Assembly (NCBI RefSeq): GCF_021559775.1
Contig: NZ_CP056047.1
Span: 2,880,001 to 2,944,000 of the forward strand
Origin: Gillisella vitis
Lineage (GTDB): Bacteria > Pseudomonadota > Alphaproteobacteria > Rhizobiales > Rhizobiaceae
Direction: 5' to 3'
DNA length: 64,000 bases
Position numbers and translations under genes: made by a program. The notes beneath the pieces were generated by a model. It had not been told where the DNA came from and did no database searches. It saw nothing but the letters and a program-made list of their open reading frames with translations. Every line of letters begins with the position of its first letter. Position 1 is the first letter of the stretch. Of the stretch, positions 1-10,080 are shown piece by piece.

Positions 1-244
1 CTTCTGGAGCCGGGTTCTAAGCCCACATAAACAATATGTCAAACCGGTTTTTGATGGCGATGTCATTTTTTCAATAAACGACTGATAAATAAATGAAATA
101 TTGATTACGAAATTCGGTTTTCCCGTTTGGCGGGTCGTTCAAGCTGCGAAATTCGGACAGTCACCACGTAAAACGCTGCCTGTAGATGTCTTTTCATGGA
201 CAGGGGAACACCTGCTCGCTAAAATGGCGTTGTATCAGTTCTGC

Positions 245-425
245 AAGTGTCAAAAACGCGCGCGGATGAAAAGGGAATACGGTGAGGACGACCCAAGTAA
301 GGGCCGAAACCGTGGCTGCCCCCGCAACTGTGAACGGCGAGCGATGTCCATCATGCCATTGGCCTCAAGGCCGATAAGGCGGACAAAGCCCAGACCCGTG
401 AGCCAGGAGACCTGCCGATACGCAT
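245..425 (+). promoter_or_regulatory. Cobalamin (AdoCbl) riboswitch
   Basis: The leader of the CbiM-like gene carries hallmarks of a B12 riboswitch: a GGGAATACGGTG segment near 273, the core GCCCCCGCAACTGTGA near 315-330, and the B12-box-like AGCCAGGAGACCTGCC at 401-416. The start codon follows about 70 nt later. A GC-rich hairpin (CCGCGC 451-456 with GCGCGG 462-467) lies just before the AAAGGA ribosome site and could be the expression platform that hides it when cobalamin is bound. Ends are approximate. High cobalamin would be expected to shut the downstream gene off. Confidence 0.9.
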
Positions 426-485
426 GCCGCGAAAGCGGTTCTCACCATCACCGCGCGGAGGGCGCGGAAGAAAGGACTTGATCAC

Positions 486-1139
486 ATGCATATAGAAGTC
501 GGCATTATCGATCCGGCCAGGGTGGCGCTTGCCAATGCCGCAGCGCTGTCGCTGGTTGCCTCTCAACTCCCTGCACTTTGGCGTCATCCCTTGATGCTCC
601 CTAAGACGGCGCTTGCCGCCATTGCTTTCTCAATCATGATGCAGGTCTGGCATCTGCCAGTCGGGCCATCGGAATTGCACCTGATCGGTGCGACCACCAT
701 TTATCTTCTCTTCGGCTTTACGCCCGCCATGCTGGGCTTTGCGCTTGGCCTCGTCTTACAGGCATTTCTATTCGAGCCGGGGGACATTCCTCATCTCGGC
801 GTCAACGCCCTATCGCTGATGCTGCCGATGATGGTGGTACATTATACCCTTGGGAAGCATCTTTTTTCCGGCGAAATCGGCAAGCGCTTCAATCTCGCCA
901 GAGTATTGGGGCTGGATGCCACCTATTATGCCGGGGTGTCGGCCATGGTTGGTTTCTGGCTGGCTATTTCTAACGACGGGCTTGCCTTTGCCGATTGGGG
1001 ACGCTGGGTCATTGCTTATGCACCGGTATTTGCCATTGAGGCATGCATCACATTTACCATCGTCCTCGCCGTACGGCGGATACGGCACCTTCGCGTGACC
1101 AGCCAGATCACCGAGATCGACCGTTTGACCTTTGCCTGA
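486..1139 (+). CDS. CbiM-like energy-coupling factor (cobalt) transporter permease
   Basis: A 217-residue polytopic membrane protein with about six hydrophobic segments. It starts with Met-His-Ile, the N-terminus typical of CbiM/NikM S-components, where His2 and the free amino end bind Co2+ or Ni2+. The cobalamin riboswitch directly upstream supports cobalt uptake for B12 synthesis rather than nickel. The usual CbiN, CbiQ and CbiO partners are not adjacent; the next gene is purC. The protein may therefore use a shared energising module encoded elsewhere or act alone. A GC-rich terminator follows. The start at 486 is supported by AAAGGA about 10 nt upstream. The family is fairly sure; the substrate is inferred from the riboswitch. 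Confidence 0.75.
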   Translation: MHIEVGIIDPARVALANAAALSLVASQLPALWRHPLMLPKTALAAIAFSIMMQVWHLPVGPSELHLIGATTIYLLFGFTPAMLGFALGLVLQAFLFEPGDIPHLGVNALSLMLPMMVVHYTLGKHLFSGEIGKRFNLARVLGLDATYYAGVSAMVGFWLAISNDGLAFADWGRWVIAYAPVFAIEACITFTIVLAVRRIRHLRVTSQITEIDRLTFA

Positions 1140-1164
1140 GATCAGCGCAGTTTAAGAGAATGGG

Positions 1165-1196
1165 AAGCGCGCGTGCGATGGCCGCGCGCTTTTTTC
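1165..1196 (+). terminator. Intrinsic terminator after the CbiM-like gene
   Basis: A 9-bp GC-rich stem (AAGCGCGCG paired with CGCGCGCTT) is followed by a T run on the + strand, 25 nt after the stop codon. It isolates the riboswitch-controlled gene from purC. Confidence 0.8.
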
Positions 1197-1354
1197 TTTG
1201 AAAATCCCACCGCGATGGGTTAGGCGCGCTAGGACTGCATCATGTAGAGAGCAGCCGGTTGGAATGTTTATGACGTGTTTGAGCAATAAAATTGACTTAC
1301 GCGCTTGAACCAGATCACCAACGCGAGATGGCAGCGACATAAAGGGGCCAAGCG

Positions 1355-2305
1355 ATGCGCATTTTGAAAGAAGCTTTTTTTCCCGAGCTTCCCAACTATT
1401 ATCGCGGCAAGGTCAGAGAAAATTACGATCTGCCCGATGGCAGCCGTATCATTATATCGACAGATCGTTTGAGCGCTTTCGACCGTATCCTGGCTTGCAT
1501 CCCTTATAAAGGTCAGGTCCTGACGCAGACGGCACGCTACTGGTTTGAACAGACCGCCGATATTTGCCCCAACCATGTCATTGCCTATCCCGACCCTGCC
1601 ATTGTCATCGGCAAGCGCCTGACGATCCTCCCCGTGGAAGTGGTGGTGCGCGGCTATCTGGCCGGCACGACCGGAACGTCGATCCTGACGCTTTATAAGA
1701 AGGGGCAGCGAACGATGTATGGCATGACATTGCCGGACGGCATGCGTGACAATCAGAAACTGCCGCAGGCGATCATCACACCGACCAGCAAGGAATTCGA
1801 CGGTGGTCACGATGCACCGCTCACACCCGCAGAAATTATCGATAACGGCCTGTTGACGCCTGATCAATGGCAGCAGCTTTCCCAATACGCGCTGGCTCTT
1901 TTCGCTCGCGGCCAACAGAAGGCGGCCGAGCGCGGCCTTATTCTCGTCGATACCAAATATGAATTCGGCACAGACGAGGCCGGTAACATCCTTCTGGCTG
2001 ATGAAATTCACACGCCAGACAGTAGCCGTTACTGGATTGCTGAGACTTATGAACAGGCCTTCGCCCAGGGAACCCGGCCGGCAAGCTTCGACAAGGACTT
2101 CGTACGGTCATGGGTGGCGGAACGATGCGATCCGTATAAGGACGACATTCCAGAAATTCCACAGGACTTGGTCGAGGCAACCTCTAAAGTGTATATCCAG
2201 GCCTATGAGGCCATTACAGGATTGACGTTCCAGGCTGATGATTCCGGTGAAACGCCCTTTGATCGCGTGAAAGCAAATCTCTTCTCCTATCTCGACCGGC
2301 GCTAA
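1355..2305 (+). CDS. purC: Phosphoribosylaminoimidazole-succinocarboxamide synthase (SAICAR synthetase)
   Basis: A cytoplasmic purine-biosynthesis enzyme that joins CAIR and aspartate using ATP. At 316 residues it belongs to the long (about 300-residue, yeast Ade1-like) form rather than the roughly 240-residue E. coli form. Both family signatures are visible: [14 protein letters not shown] in the first third and [13 protein letters not shown] near the middle. Some rhizobia carry a second, short purC elsewhere, which may be the housekeeping copy. It is not linked to other pur genes here. The TetR gene starts 5 nt after its stop, so the two may be co-transcribed. Confidence 0.92.
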   Translation: MRILKEAFFPELPNYYRGKVRENYDLPDGSRIIISTDRLSAFDRILACIPYKGQVLTQTARYWFEQTADICPNHVIAYPDPAIVIGKRLTILPVEVVVRGYLAGTTGTSILTLYKKGQRTMYGMTLPDGMRDNQKLPQAIITPTSKEFDGGHDAPLTPAEIIDNGLLTPDQWQQLSQYALALFARGQQKAAERGLILVDTKYEFGTDEAGNILLADEIHTPDSSRYWIAETYEQAFAQGTRPASFDKDFVRSWVAERCDPYKDDIPEIPQDLVEATSKVYIQAYEAITGLTFQADDSGETPFDRVKANLFSYLDRR

Positions 2306-2310
2306 CGATC

Positions 2311-2979
2311 ATGACAGCGCCAAAAACCACAGGCAAGCCCACCGGACGAAGCGCTGGCAAGCGGGAACCATGCCGCCCGCGCAGGTCACGTCGTCCGGCG
2401 GCCGAAACGCGCCAGGAAATCCTGCGGGCGGCGGAGGAGCTGTTTCGCCAGCGCGGGTACCAACAGGTGGCGATGGCGGATATCGCAGCAGAGCTGGAAA
2501 TGTCTCCGGCCAATGTATTCAAGCATTTTCATTCCAAAACCGCGCTGGTCGATGCGATCGCGACAGCCCATCTCGAAAAACTAATGGCCGGGCTCGCTGA
2601 CCTGGAACTGCTTCCTTCACCTCAGATGAAGTTGCTGCAGATGGCCGAGCAGCTCCTGACCAAACTGCTGCAGGACGTTTGCGACAATCCGCACCTGTTC
2701 AAAATGATCGTGCTGACCACCGATCTGGAACTCACCGCCGCCGATCTCTACAGGGAAAAGATTTGCGCGATTTTCGAAACCATCGTCCTTGAAGGCGTGG
2801 CGACGGGCGACTTTTTCGTCACCGATCCGCATCATACTGCATCCGTCATTGCCACCGCTTTGGAAGGGGTTATCCATCCACTTTCGATCACGCGGGAAAA
2901 GCCCGAGATTCTCCATATTCGTTGCCGGGATCTGATCGGCCTGGTGACTACCGCACTGCAAAATCCACTTGCAAAGTGA
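2311..2979 (+). CDS. TetR/AcrR-family repressor, probable regulator of the adjacent RND pump
   Basis: 222 residues. An Arg/Lys/Pro-rich tail of about 30 residues precedes a classic TetR helix-turn-helix (residues about 36-80, with IAAELEMSPANVFKHF). The C-terminal half is helical and would bind ligand and dimerise. It lies directly upstream of, and in the same direction as, the efflux-pump genes, the usual place for a local pump repressor. Control of the pump is inferred from position only. The basic tail is unusual; a downstream start could be the true one, but no better ribosome site was seen. Confidence 0.8.
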   Translation: MTAPKTTGKPTGRSAGKREPCRPRRSRRPAAETRQEILRAAEELFRQRGYQQVAMADIAAELEMSPANVFKHFHSKTALVDAIATAHLEKLMAGLADLELLPSPQMKLLQMAEQLLTKLLQDVCDNPHLFKMIVLTTDLELTAADLYREKICAIFETIVLEGVATGDFFVTDPHHTASVIATALEGVIHPLSITREKPEILHIRCRDLIGLVTTALQNPLAK

Positions 2980-3084
2980 CGGTTGTTAATTTACGTCACG
3001 AGATACGCCGTTTGTAGGCAAGCCGTGTCCTTGATGCCATCGCGCAAAAAACATCGGCCGATAGAGCGGTTACGGAATGTTATT

Positions 3085-3127
3085 GTCTTGTGATCATTTT
3101 CTTTTACTGAAACTGTCAGAACAAGAC
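3085..3127. promoter_or_regulatory. Inverted repeat in the promoter region of the efflux operon
   Basis: GTCTTGT at 3085-3091 and ACAAGAC at 3121-3127 form a 7-bp inverted repeat in the 172-bp gap between the TetR gene and the adaptor gene. The 29-nt spacing is long for one TetR dimer site, so this is only a weak operator candidate. Confidence 0.25.
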
Positions 3128-3151
3128 TATCTCGGAAATTAGGATCTGCGC

Positions 3152-4387
3152 ATGGCCAGACATCTCACCCTGTCATCCATTATTCTCGTGGCGGCGATTG
3201 CGCTGAGCGGATGCAGCGATGACGGGAAAAAGCAAGCCGGCGGCCCGGGAGGGCCAGGGGGTCCCGGCGGTGAAAGACCGCCAAGCCCAGTCAGCGTTCT
3301 CGCGATTAAAAAATCCACCGCACCGCTGACGACCATATTGTCGGGCCGCGCAGAAGCTTTCCAATCCGCTGACATACGTCCACGGGTCGGCGGCGTGATC
3401 AAGGAAATAGCCTTCAAGGAAGGCAGCTTCGTCAAGGCTGGCGATCTGCTCTACAAGATCGACGAGGATACCTATAGGGCTTCATTGGATGAAGCCAAGG
3501 CGACCTTGGAAAAGTCTGAGGCGAGCGTACCAGCTGCCCAGGCAAATCTTCAGCGCTATGAGCGTCTGGCCAATACCGGTGCATCGCAAAAAGAATATGA
3601 AGACGCCCAAACGACGCTGCTCCAGGCAAAGGCATCCGTGTCTGAATCGCGCGCTTCTCTTCAAACTGCGCAGATCAATCTGGATCTGACATCCGTAAAG
3701 GCGCCTTTCGATGGTGTCACATCGGCAACCAATTATTCGATCGGCAACGTGGTCACGGCCAGCCAGACAGAATCGTTGATGACTCTGCGGCAGATCGATC
3801 CCATCTATATCTCCCTGAACGAATCCAGCGTTAATCTCCTGCGTCTGCGCGCCGCCATCGCCGCCAGCAATCTCAAGCGCAATAGCAACAAGGCGGATGC
3901 CGAGACGACCGATATCCGGCTGACGATGGAGGACGGCACTGACTATCCGCATGTCGGCAAGATCGACATGTCCGAAATGGCGGTCAGCACCTCAACCGGA
4001 ACAGTGACCATTCGTGCATTGTTCGATAATCCTGACAATCTCATCCTGCCCGGCATGTATGTCCGCGCTACGATCACCGTTGGCGAAGAAGACGGTTATC
4101 TCATTCCTCAGCGCGCTGCCAGCCGCAATGCCAATGGCGACCTGACCGCCAAATTCGTAAACGCAGACAACAAAGTTGAGACCCGGACATTCCGCAGCAG
4201 CAAGCTGTCTGGCAACAACTGGCTGGTCAATGACGGCATCAAGGAAGGCGACCAGTTGATCCTCGATGGCTTCCAGTCGATCACCGACAACGCAACGGTC
4301 AAGCCGGTCCCATCGGAGATCGACTCTAAGGGCTTTGTTATTGCGCCAGCAGCAGGCAAGACTGCAACGGAAGCACCGAAATCATGA
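3152..4387 (+). CDS. RND efflux periplasmic adaptor (membrane fusion protein, AcrA/MexA type)
   Basis: A 411-residue lipoprotein. The signal ends in a lipobox (LSGC, Cys21), so the mature protein would be anchored to the inner membrane by acylated Cys21. A Gly/Pro linker (about residues 30-42) follows, then the lipoyl-like segment, an alpha-helical hairpin with Ala/Gln-rich heptads (about 110-180) and a beta-barrel region typical of AcrA. It links the pump to the outer-membrane channel. It is the first gene of a three-gene set, 44 nt before the pump gene. Substrates cannot be told from sequence. Confidence 0.92.
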   Translation: MARHLTLSSIILVAAIALSGCSDDGKKQAGGPGGPGGPGGERPPSPVSVLAIKKSTAPLTTILSGRAEAFQSADIRPRVGGVIKEIAFKEGSFVKAGDLLYKIDEDTYRASLDEAKATLEKSEASVPAAQANLQRYERLANTGASQKEYEDAQTTLLQAKASVSESRASLQTAQINLDLTSVKAPFDGVTSATNYSIGNVVTASQTESLMTLRQIDPIYISLNESSVNLLRLRAAIAASNLKRNSNKADAETTDIRLTMEDGTDYPHVGKIDMSEMAVSTSTGTVTIRALFDNPDNLILPGMYVRATITVGEEDGYLIPQRAASRNANGDLTAKFVNADNKVETRTFRSSKLSGNNWLVNDGIKEGDQLILDGFQSITDNATVKPVPSEIDSKGFVIAPAAGKTATEAPKS

Positions 4388-4431
4388 TGTCAAAGGACAT
4401 CTCCTGCAACATCGTGATCAGGAATTAACTC

Positions 4432-7400
4432 ATGTCAAAATTCTTCATACGGCGACCGATTTTCGCCTGGGTGATCGCGATCGTGATCATGCTTGGCGGC
4501 GGGCTGGCTATCACCAGCCTGTCGATTTCGCAATACCCGGAAATCGCACCACCATCCGTAAAAATCAGCGCCACTTATACAGGTGCCAGCGCCGATACCG
4601 TCAAGAAGACCGTTACTCAGATCATTGAAGACGGAATGACAGGGCTGGATGGCCTGACATATATGACCTCTTCATCGACGTCTGGATCGTCATCCATCAC
4701 GTTGACATTCGACAACAGCATCGATCCGGACATGGCTCAGGTCCAAGTCCAGAACAAGCTGCAACTGGTGGAATCGCAATTACCGTCCGTGGTGCAGAAT
4801 CTCGGCATCGAAGTGACGAAATCGACTTCCAGTATTCTGTTGGTCGGTGCCCTCGTCTCCACGGATGGCAAGCGCACATCGGCGGACCTCGGCGATATCT
4901 TTTCCGCCCAGATTGAAGACCAGGTGAAACGCCTTGAAGGCGTCGGCAATATCAATGCCTTCGGCTCCGCCTTTGCTATGCGCGTCTGGCTTGATCCGTT
5001 CAAATTGCGCAAGTTTCAGCTGACACCTGCGGATGTCACCTCAGCCATTGAAGCACAGAATACCCAGATTTCTGTCGGATCGGTCGGCGGTCTTCCTGCT
5101 GTCGAGGGACAGCAGATCAACGTCACGATGACAGCCCAAAGCCAGCTGACCACTGTGTCGGACTTTGAGCGGATCATCCTGAAAGTCGACACCAGCGGTG
5201 CCAATGTCCGTTTGAGCGACGTAGCCCGTGTTGAAATCGGCCAGGAGAGCTATACATCCACCTCGCGGTCGAACCGTCAGGCGGCATCCGGCTTCGCGGT
5301 TAACCTTGCAACGGGAGCGAATGCTCTCGATACGGCGTCGCGTGTAAAGGCCAAGCTGGCGCAGATCGCTCCGGCATTGCCTCAGAATGTCAGCATCATC
5401 TATCCTTACGACACAACGCCTTTCGTATCACTTTCGATCGAAAAGGTCGTTCATACGCTGATTGAAGCCATCGTCCTCGTCTTCTTCGTCTTGTTGATCT
5501 TCCTTCAGAACCTGCGGGCGACATTCATTCCGATGATCGCCGTGCCTGTCGTTTTGCTTGGTACGTTTGGCATTCTGGCGCTGACGGGATATTCGATCAA
5601 CACACTGACCATGTTCGCCATGGTGCTTGCCATCGGCCTTCTCGTCGATGATGCCATCGTCGTGGTGGAAAATGTCGAACGCATCATGACCGAAGAGGGC
5701 CTGCCCCCCCTGGAGGCGACCCAGAAATCCATGGGTGAAATCACTGGCGCCATCGTCGGCATCGCCCTGGTGCTGACGGCCGTGTTCGTTCCCATGGCGT
5801 TTTTCGGTGGCTCGACCGGCATTATCTATCGTCAGTTTTCGGTCACCATCATTTCGGCGATGCTGCTTTCAGCAGTTGTCGCACTCGTCCTGACACCTGC
5901 GCTTTGCGCGACGATACTGAAACCGATAGACAAGAGTCATAGGAAGACGACCGGTCCAGCCGCGTGGTTCAATCGCAATTTCGACCGCACGACCAATGGC
6001 TACGTCTGGTCCATTGGTCATCTGCTGAGGCGCCCGCTCCGGCTTCTGTTGATATTCGCGGTACTGGTCGGCGGTTGCGCCTGGCTGTTCCTGCGCCTGC
6101 CCTCCTCCTTCCTTCCGCAGGAAGACCAGGGCGTGCTGATGACGATCGTCCAGCTTCCAAATGGCTCGACCTCGGCGCAGACCGGCGAAGTGATGAAAAA
6201 AGTTGAAGATTACCTGCTCGACAAGGAAAGCAGCGTTGTCGATTCGGTTTTCGCCGTCAATGGTTTCAGCTTCAACGGGAGCGGCCAGAACTATGGCCTG
6301 GTTTTCGCCAAGCTGAAGGATTTCGACCTGCGCAAGAAGCCGGATATGGCCGCAAGTGCCATCGTCCAGCGAGCGATGGGTTATTTCATGACCATTCGTG
6401 AAGCGCAGGTCTTTCCGATTCTGCCACCGGCCATTCAGGGCATGGGCAATTCCAGCGGTTTTTCCTTGTATCTCGTCGATAACGGGAACCACGGCTCGGA
6501 AGCACTGTCGATCGCTGCGAAACAACTGCTGGCTCAGGCCAATAGCAGCGGCGTTATCACCGCCATGCGTCCGAACGACCGCGATGAGGAAAGTCAGGTC
6601 AAGCTTATTCTCGACCAGGAAAAACTGAGCGCCATGGGCGTGACGATTTCCGACGCCAACTCAATGCTGACGACCATTTTCGCCGGCACCAATGTCAATG
6701 ACTTCACGCTGAACAACAAGATCAAGAAGGTCTATGTCCAGGCCGATGCACCCTACCGCATGCAGGCCGAGGACATAAAATATTGGGATGCCCGCAATTC
6801 GAGCAATGAGATGGTCCCCTTCTCATCGTTCACGGACGCAAAATGGGTCAACGGGCTTCCTTCGATTTCGGCTTTCAACGCTGTCACCGCCTTCTCGCTC
6901 GACGGTTCTGCGGCACCCGGCGTCAGCTCTGGCGACGCAATGAATGAAGTAGAACGTCTGGTTTCCAAGATGGAAGGCGGCTACACCGTCGCTTGGCAGG
7001 GCATCTCCTATCAGGAAAGACTGTCAGGCTCGCAGGCGCCCTTGCTCTACGCCTTGTCGGTGTTGATCGTCTTCCTATGCCTGTCGGCACTCTACGAAAG
7101 CTGGTCGATCCCCTTCTCGGTGATCATGGCCGTGCCGATCGGTGTTCTTGGCGCCGTTGCGGCAGCAACTTTGATGGGGCAGGACAACGATGTCTACTTC
7201 AAGGTCGGGCTGCTCACCACAATCGGTCTGGCGGCAAAGAACGCCATTCTGATCGTCGAGTTCGCCAAGGAGCGGCAGGAACATGGATTGAGCCTGATGG
7301 ATGCGACCCTGGAGGCGGCAAGACTCCGTCTTCGGCCGATCATCATGACATCACTCGCCTTCATTCTTGGTGTCGTTCCGCTGGCAATTGCCACTGGCGC

Positions 7401-7566
7401 GGGCTCTGCAGCGCAGAATGCAATCGGCATCGGCGTACTCGGTGGTATGCTTTCTGCAACACTGCTCGGAATTTTCTTTGTTCCATCCTTTTTTGTCATT
7501 GTCAGACGTGCTTCAAACCGTGCAAAAGCCAAAGAAGAGCTGTTACAAGCTGAGCAGAAACGATAG
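4432..7566 (+). CDS. RND multidrug efflux pump, HAE1 family (AcrB/MexB type)
   Basis: A 1044-residue inner-membrane proton/drug antiporter of standard AcrB length. It opens with the family N-terminus (KFFIRRPIFAWVIAIVIMLGG), has the TM4 Asp-Asp pair used in proton relay (LLVDDAIVVVENVER) and two large periplasmic loops after TM1 and TM7. The conserved KNAILIVEFAKE segment is in the second half. It should form a trimer with the adaptor before it and the outer-membrane factor after it. Rhizobial relatives export plant phenolics, flavonoids or bile-like compounds; the substrate here is unknown. Confidence 0.95.
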   Translation: MSKFFIRRPIFAWVIAIVIMLGGGLAITSLSISQYPEIAPPSVKISATYTGASADTVKKTVTQIIEDGMTGLDGLTYMTSSSTSGSSSITLTFDNSIDPDMAQVQVQNKLQLVESQLPSVVQNLGIEVTKSTSSILLVGALVSTDGKRTSADLGDIFSAQIEDQVKRLEGVGNINAFGSAFAMRVWLDPFKLRKFQLTPADVTSAIEAQNTQISVGSVGGLPAVEGQQINVTMTAQSQLTTVSDFERIILKVDTSGANVRLSDVARVEIGQESYTSTSRSNRQAASGFAVNLATGANALDTASRVKAKLAQIAPALPQNVSIIYPYDTTPFVSLSIEKVVHTLIEAIVLVFFVLLIFLQNLRATFIPMIAVPVVLLGTFGILALTGYSINTLTMFAMVLAIGLLVDDAIVVVENVERIMTEEGLPPLEATQKSMGEITGAIVGIALVLTAVFVPMAFFGGSTGIIYRQFSVTIISAMLLSAVVALVLTPALCATILKPIDKSHRKTTGPAAWFNRNFDRTTNGYVWSIGHLLRRPLRLLLIFAVLVGGCAWLFLRLPSSFLPQEDQGVLMTIVQLPNGSTSAQTGEVMKKVEDYLLDKESSVVDSVFAVNGFSFNGSGQNYGLVFAKLKDFDLRKKPDMAASAIVQRAMGYFMTIREAQVFPILPPAIQGMGNSSGFSLYLVDNGNHGSEALSIAAKQLLAQANSSGVITAMRPNDRDEESQVKLILDQEKLSAMGVTISDANSMLTTIFAGTNVNDFTLNNKIKKVYVQADAPYRMQAEDIKYWDARNSSNEMVPFSSFTDAKWVNGLPSISAFNAVTAFSLDGSAAPGVSSGDAMNEVERLVSKMEGGYTVAWQGISYQERLSGSQAPLLYALSVLIVFLCLSALYESWSIPFSVIMAVPIGVLGAVAAATLMGQDNDVYFKVGLLTTIGLAAKNAILIVEFAKERQEHGLSLMDATLEAARLRLRPIIMTSLAFILGVVPLAIATGAGSAAQNAIGIGVLGGMLSATLLGIFFVPSFFVIVRRASNRAKAKEELLQAEQKR

Positions 7567-7676
7567 GTTAAGAAACAGTTGCCGCGCCCAATAAAAGCGC
7601 GGCATTTTCGAGATTGTGGCGGTCGCGGCCCATTGCTTGCTCGGCGCGCCTTCGGATTGAAACAGGGATAGAATAG

Positions 7677-9128
7677 ATGGTCTCCGTACGCTTAGCTGCG
7701 CCCTTTGCAATGCTGCTTCTGTCAGGTTGCGTGATGGGGCCCGAGCACAGCCCGCCACAAACCGCACTTCCTGCCAAGTTTACTGAGGGCGGCACGAAGT
7801 CTGCGCAAGACACGACCACAGTTCAGTGGTGGACGGCGTTCAACGATGCGCGCCTCAACACGCTGATCAACCAGGGCGTCAACCAGAATCTCGATGTTCT
7901 GCAGGCACTGGAGCGGATCGAGCAGGCGCGCGCGACCGTCGTCACCTCATCTGCCGGCGGCCTGCCTAGCCTGACAGGTACGGCAAGCGAAAGCGGCAGC
8001 CAGACCAATGGCGGCTATAACTCTCAGCCTCGGGCCTGGGAATCCAAAGGCGAGCTTTCCGCCTCCTGGCTTCTCGATCTCTGGGGTCAATATCGCCGCG
8101 CCAAGCAGAGCGCTACGGCATCGCTTGATGCCGCCTATGCCAGCGTCGATACCTCTCGCCTGACCTATCTTTCCGATCTGGCAACAGCCTATATCGATGC
8201 CCGCTACTATCAGGCTCGAATCGCAATCGCCAACGAAGCCGTCAAATCTCGCCGCGAAACCCTTGCGCTGACCAAGCTGCAGCTTGAGGCCGGTGCAGCT
8301 TCGCGCCTCGACGTCGTGCAGTCCGAAGGTCTGGTCAACTCGCAGCTGGCGGATATTCCCGGTTTCGAAGCCAATTTCTATAGCAATGCCTATCACATCT
8401 CGACGCTTCTTGGCCTTCCCGCCTCGACGCTCATCAACGATCTGAAGAAGCATGCTCCTCAGCCGGTTGCCCGTCGTGTGGTTCTGTCGGGAATTCCGGC
8501 TGATCTGATCCGCAACCGTCCTGACATTCGCAAGGCCGAACGCGATCTAGCCGCCGCCGTTTACGACATCGGCAATGCGCAGGCGCAGTTGCTGCCTTCG
8601 ATCACGCTCAGCGGCTCGATTTCGCCGTCCTATGTGCATTCCAACACCCATGGCACAGCCAATACCTGGTCCTTCGGCCCGTCGCTCAACCTGCCGATTT
8701 TCGATGGTGGTACGCTGCGTGCCAATGTCAAGAACGCCCAGTCGGTCGCTCGTGAAAAATACCTAGCCTGGAAGCAGACTGTGCTGAACGGCGTCGAAGA
8801 CGTTGAAAGCGCGCTTGCTGCCTATAACCGCGATGCTCGCGCCGTTGCAGCCAATCGCGCCTATGTAAAGTCCTATAAGGAAGCGCTCGAACTATCGACC
8901 GCATCCTATAAGGACGGCGCTTCGTCCTTGCTCGATGTCCTGGATGCGCAGCGTGAGTTGACCACCGCTCAGGCCAGCCTTGCCGAGTCGATCCAGCAAA
9001 TGGCCAATGACTATGTGACACTGAATGTGGCCATTGGCGGCGGTTATAATTTCAATGGCAAGGCCCAGGCTATTGAAGCCAATGTCAAGCCTGCGGATAT
9101 CCCGCCAGCGCTTGCCAAAGCCAAGTAA
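7677..9128 (+). CDS. Outer-membrane efflux lipoprotein (NodT/OprM family)
   Basis: 483 residues with a lipoprotein signal (LLSGC, Cys18) and the two tandem OEP repeats of TolC-like factors, including the RNRPDIRKAERDLAAA motif near the middle. It forms the trimeric outer-membrane exit duct of the pump. The 110-nt gap after the pump gene has no clear terminator, so read-through is likely. A strong terminator follows and closes the efflux operon. Confidence 0.93.
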   Translation: MVSVRLAAPFAMLLLSGCVMGPEHSPPQTALPAKFTEGGTKSAQDTTTVQWWTAFNDARLNTLINQGVNQNLDVLQALERIEQARATVVTSSAGGLPSLTGTASESGSQTNGGYNSQPRAWESKGELSASWLLDLWGQYRRAKQSATASLDAAYASVDTSRLTYLSDLATAYIDARYYQARIAIANEAVKSRRETLALTKLQLEAGAASRLDVVQSEGLVNSQLADIPGFEANFYSNAYHISTLLGLPASTLINDLKKHAPQPVARRVVLSGIPADLIRNRPDIRKAERDLAAAVYDIGNAQAQLLPSITLSGSISPSYVHSNTHGTANTWSFGPSLNLPIFDGGTLRANVKNAQSVAREKYLAWKQTVLNGVEDVESALAAYNRDARAVAANRAYVKSYKEALELSTASYKDGASSLLDVLDAQRELTTAQASLAESIQQMANDYVTLNVAIGGGYNFNGKAQAIEANVKPADIPPALAKAK

Positions 9129-9148
9129 ACACCAGACTTCTCATGCAA

Positions 9149-9182
9149 ACGCCCGGCGATCCTGATCGCCGGGCGTTTTTTA
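9149..9182 (+). terminator. Intrinsic terminator of the efflux operon
   Basis: A perfect 12-bp stem (ACGCCCGGCGAT / ATCGCCGGGCGT) with a CCTG loop is followed directly by T6, about 20 nt after the last stop codon of the pump operon. Confidence 0.92.
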
Positions 9183-9263
9183 TTGATGGTCACTTTGTTT
9201 GCATTGCGTATTGCTGGCAGCGCTGAACACAAGCGTCTTTAAAGTTCCCGCATAACAGCAAAG

Positions 9264-9297
9264 AGCCCGGCTCGCGAAAACGAACCGGGCTTTTCCT
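9264..9297. terminator. Hairpin between the efflux operon and efp, likely terminator
   Basis: AGCCCGG-CTCG pairs with CGAA-CCGGGCT around a short A-rich loop, with TTTTCCTT on the + side. It lies 50-85 nt beyond the efp stop on the minus strand and could end efp transcription or back up the efflux terminator. Confidence 0.6.
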
Positions 9298-9348
9298 TAA
9301 TCAAACATCAGCCAGAAACGACAGATGGAGGCGCCGGAGCGCCGGACA

Positions 9349-9918
9349 TCAGTCCTTGGCACGCTCAACATAGGAGTTGTCTTCAGTGGCAATCACCACG
9401 CGGGTTCCGGCATTGATATGTGGCGGTACCAGGGTGCGGATGCCATTGGAAAGCATCGCAGGCTTATAGGACGAGGATGCCGTCTGGCCTTTCACGACCG
9501 GTTCGGTCTCCATGATTTCCAGGGTCACGTGGCGTGGCAGGTCAAGCGCCAGCGCAACACCTTCATACATGGAAATAACGCAGGTCATGCCTTCCTGGAG
9601 ATAGGCCTTCTGGTCACCCATGGTCTCGACATCTACGACGATCTGGTCGTAGTTTTCCGGGTTCATGAAGTGGAAGCCTTCACCATCCTCGTAGAGGAAC
9701 TGGTGGTTGACGTCTTCAACGAAAGCACGCTCCACCTGCTCGGTCGTGCGCCAGCGTTCCGACACTTTCACACCGTCAACGATGCGGCGCATGTCGATCT
9801 GGGTCACCGGCGTGCCTTTGCCGGGATGGAAGTTTTGCGCGGTAAGCACGACATAGAGCTTGCCGTCGACTTCGAGAACATTGCCCTTGCGGACCGAAGA
9901 GGCGATGACCTTGACCAT
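9349..9918 (-). CDS. efp: Translation elongation factor P
   Basis: 189 residues, the normal length. EF-P enters the ribosomal E site and rescues ribosomes stalled at polyproline. The modification loop reads HPGKG with Lys34, the residue that receives beta-lysine in the EpmA/EpmB branch of the family. The divergent epmA and epmB genes next door agree with this. An open frame continues upstream of this start, but the conserved family N-terminus ([14 protein letters not shown]) fixes the start at 9918. Confidence 0.96.
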
Positions 9919-10080
9919 TCGGAATTCCTTGTATCTCTCAAACACACATCGTAAAGGACGACCCGGCGCCCCTTTGACATGCTGTGACGTTGCATGGGGC
10001 GCACCTAACCCAAATTTGCCGAAATAGCCAGCCCGTGTTGCAGCCGAATTGCCGGCCAATGACGAAAGATTAAGAGTGCA

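Noticed and set aside
205..231. GGAAC and CGTT words upstream of the B12 riboswitch
   Set aside because: The spacer is 18 nt, whereas all six convincing EcfG sites have 16, and the downstream gene is a riboswitch-controlled transporter.
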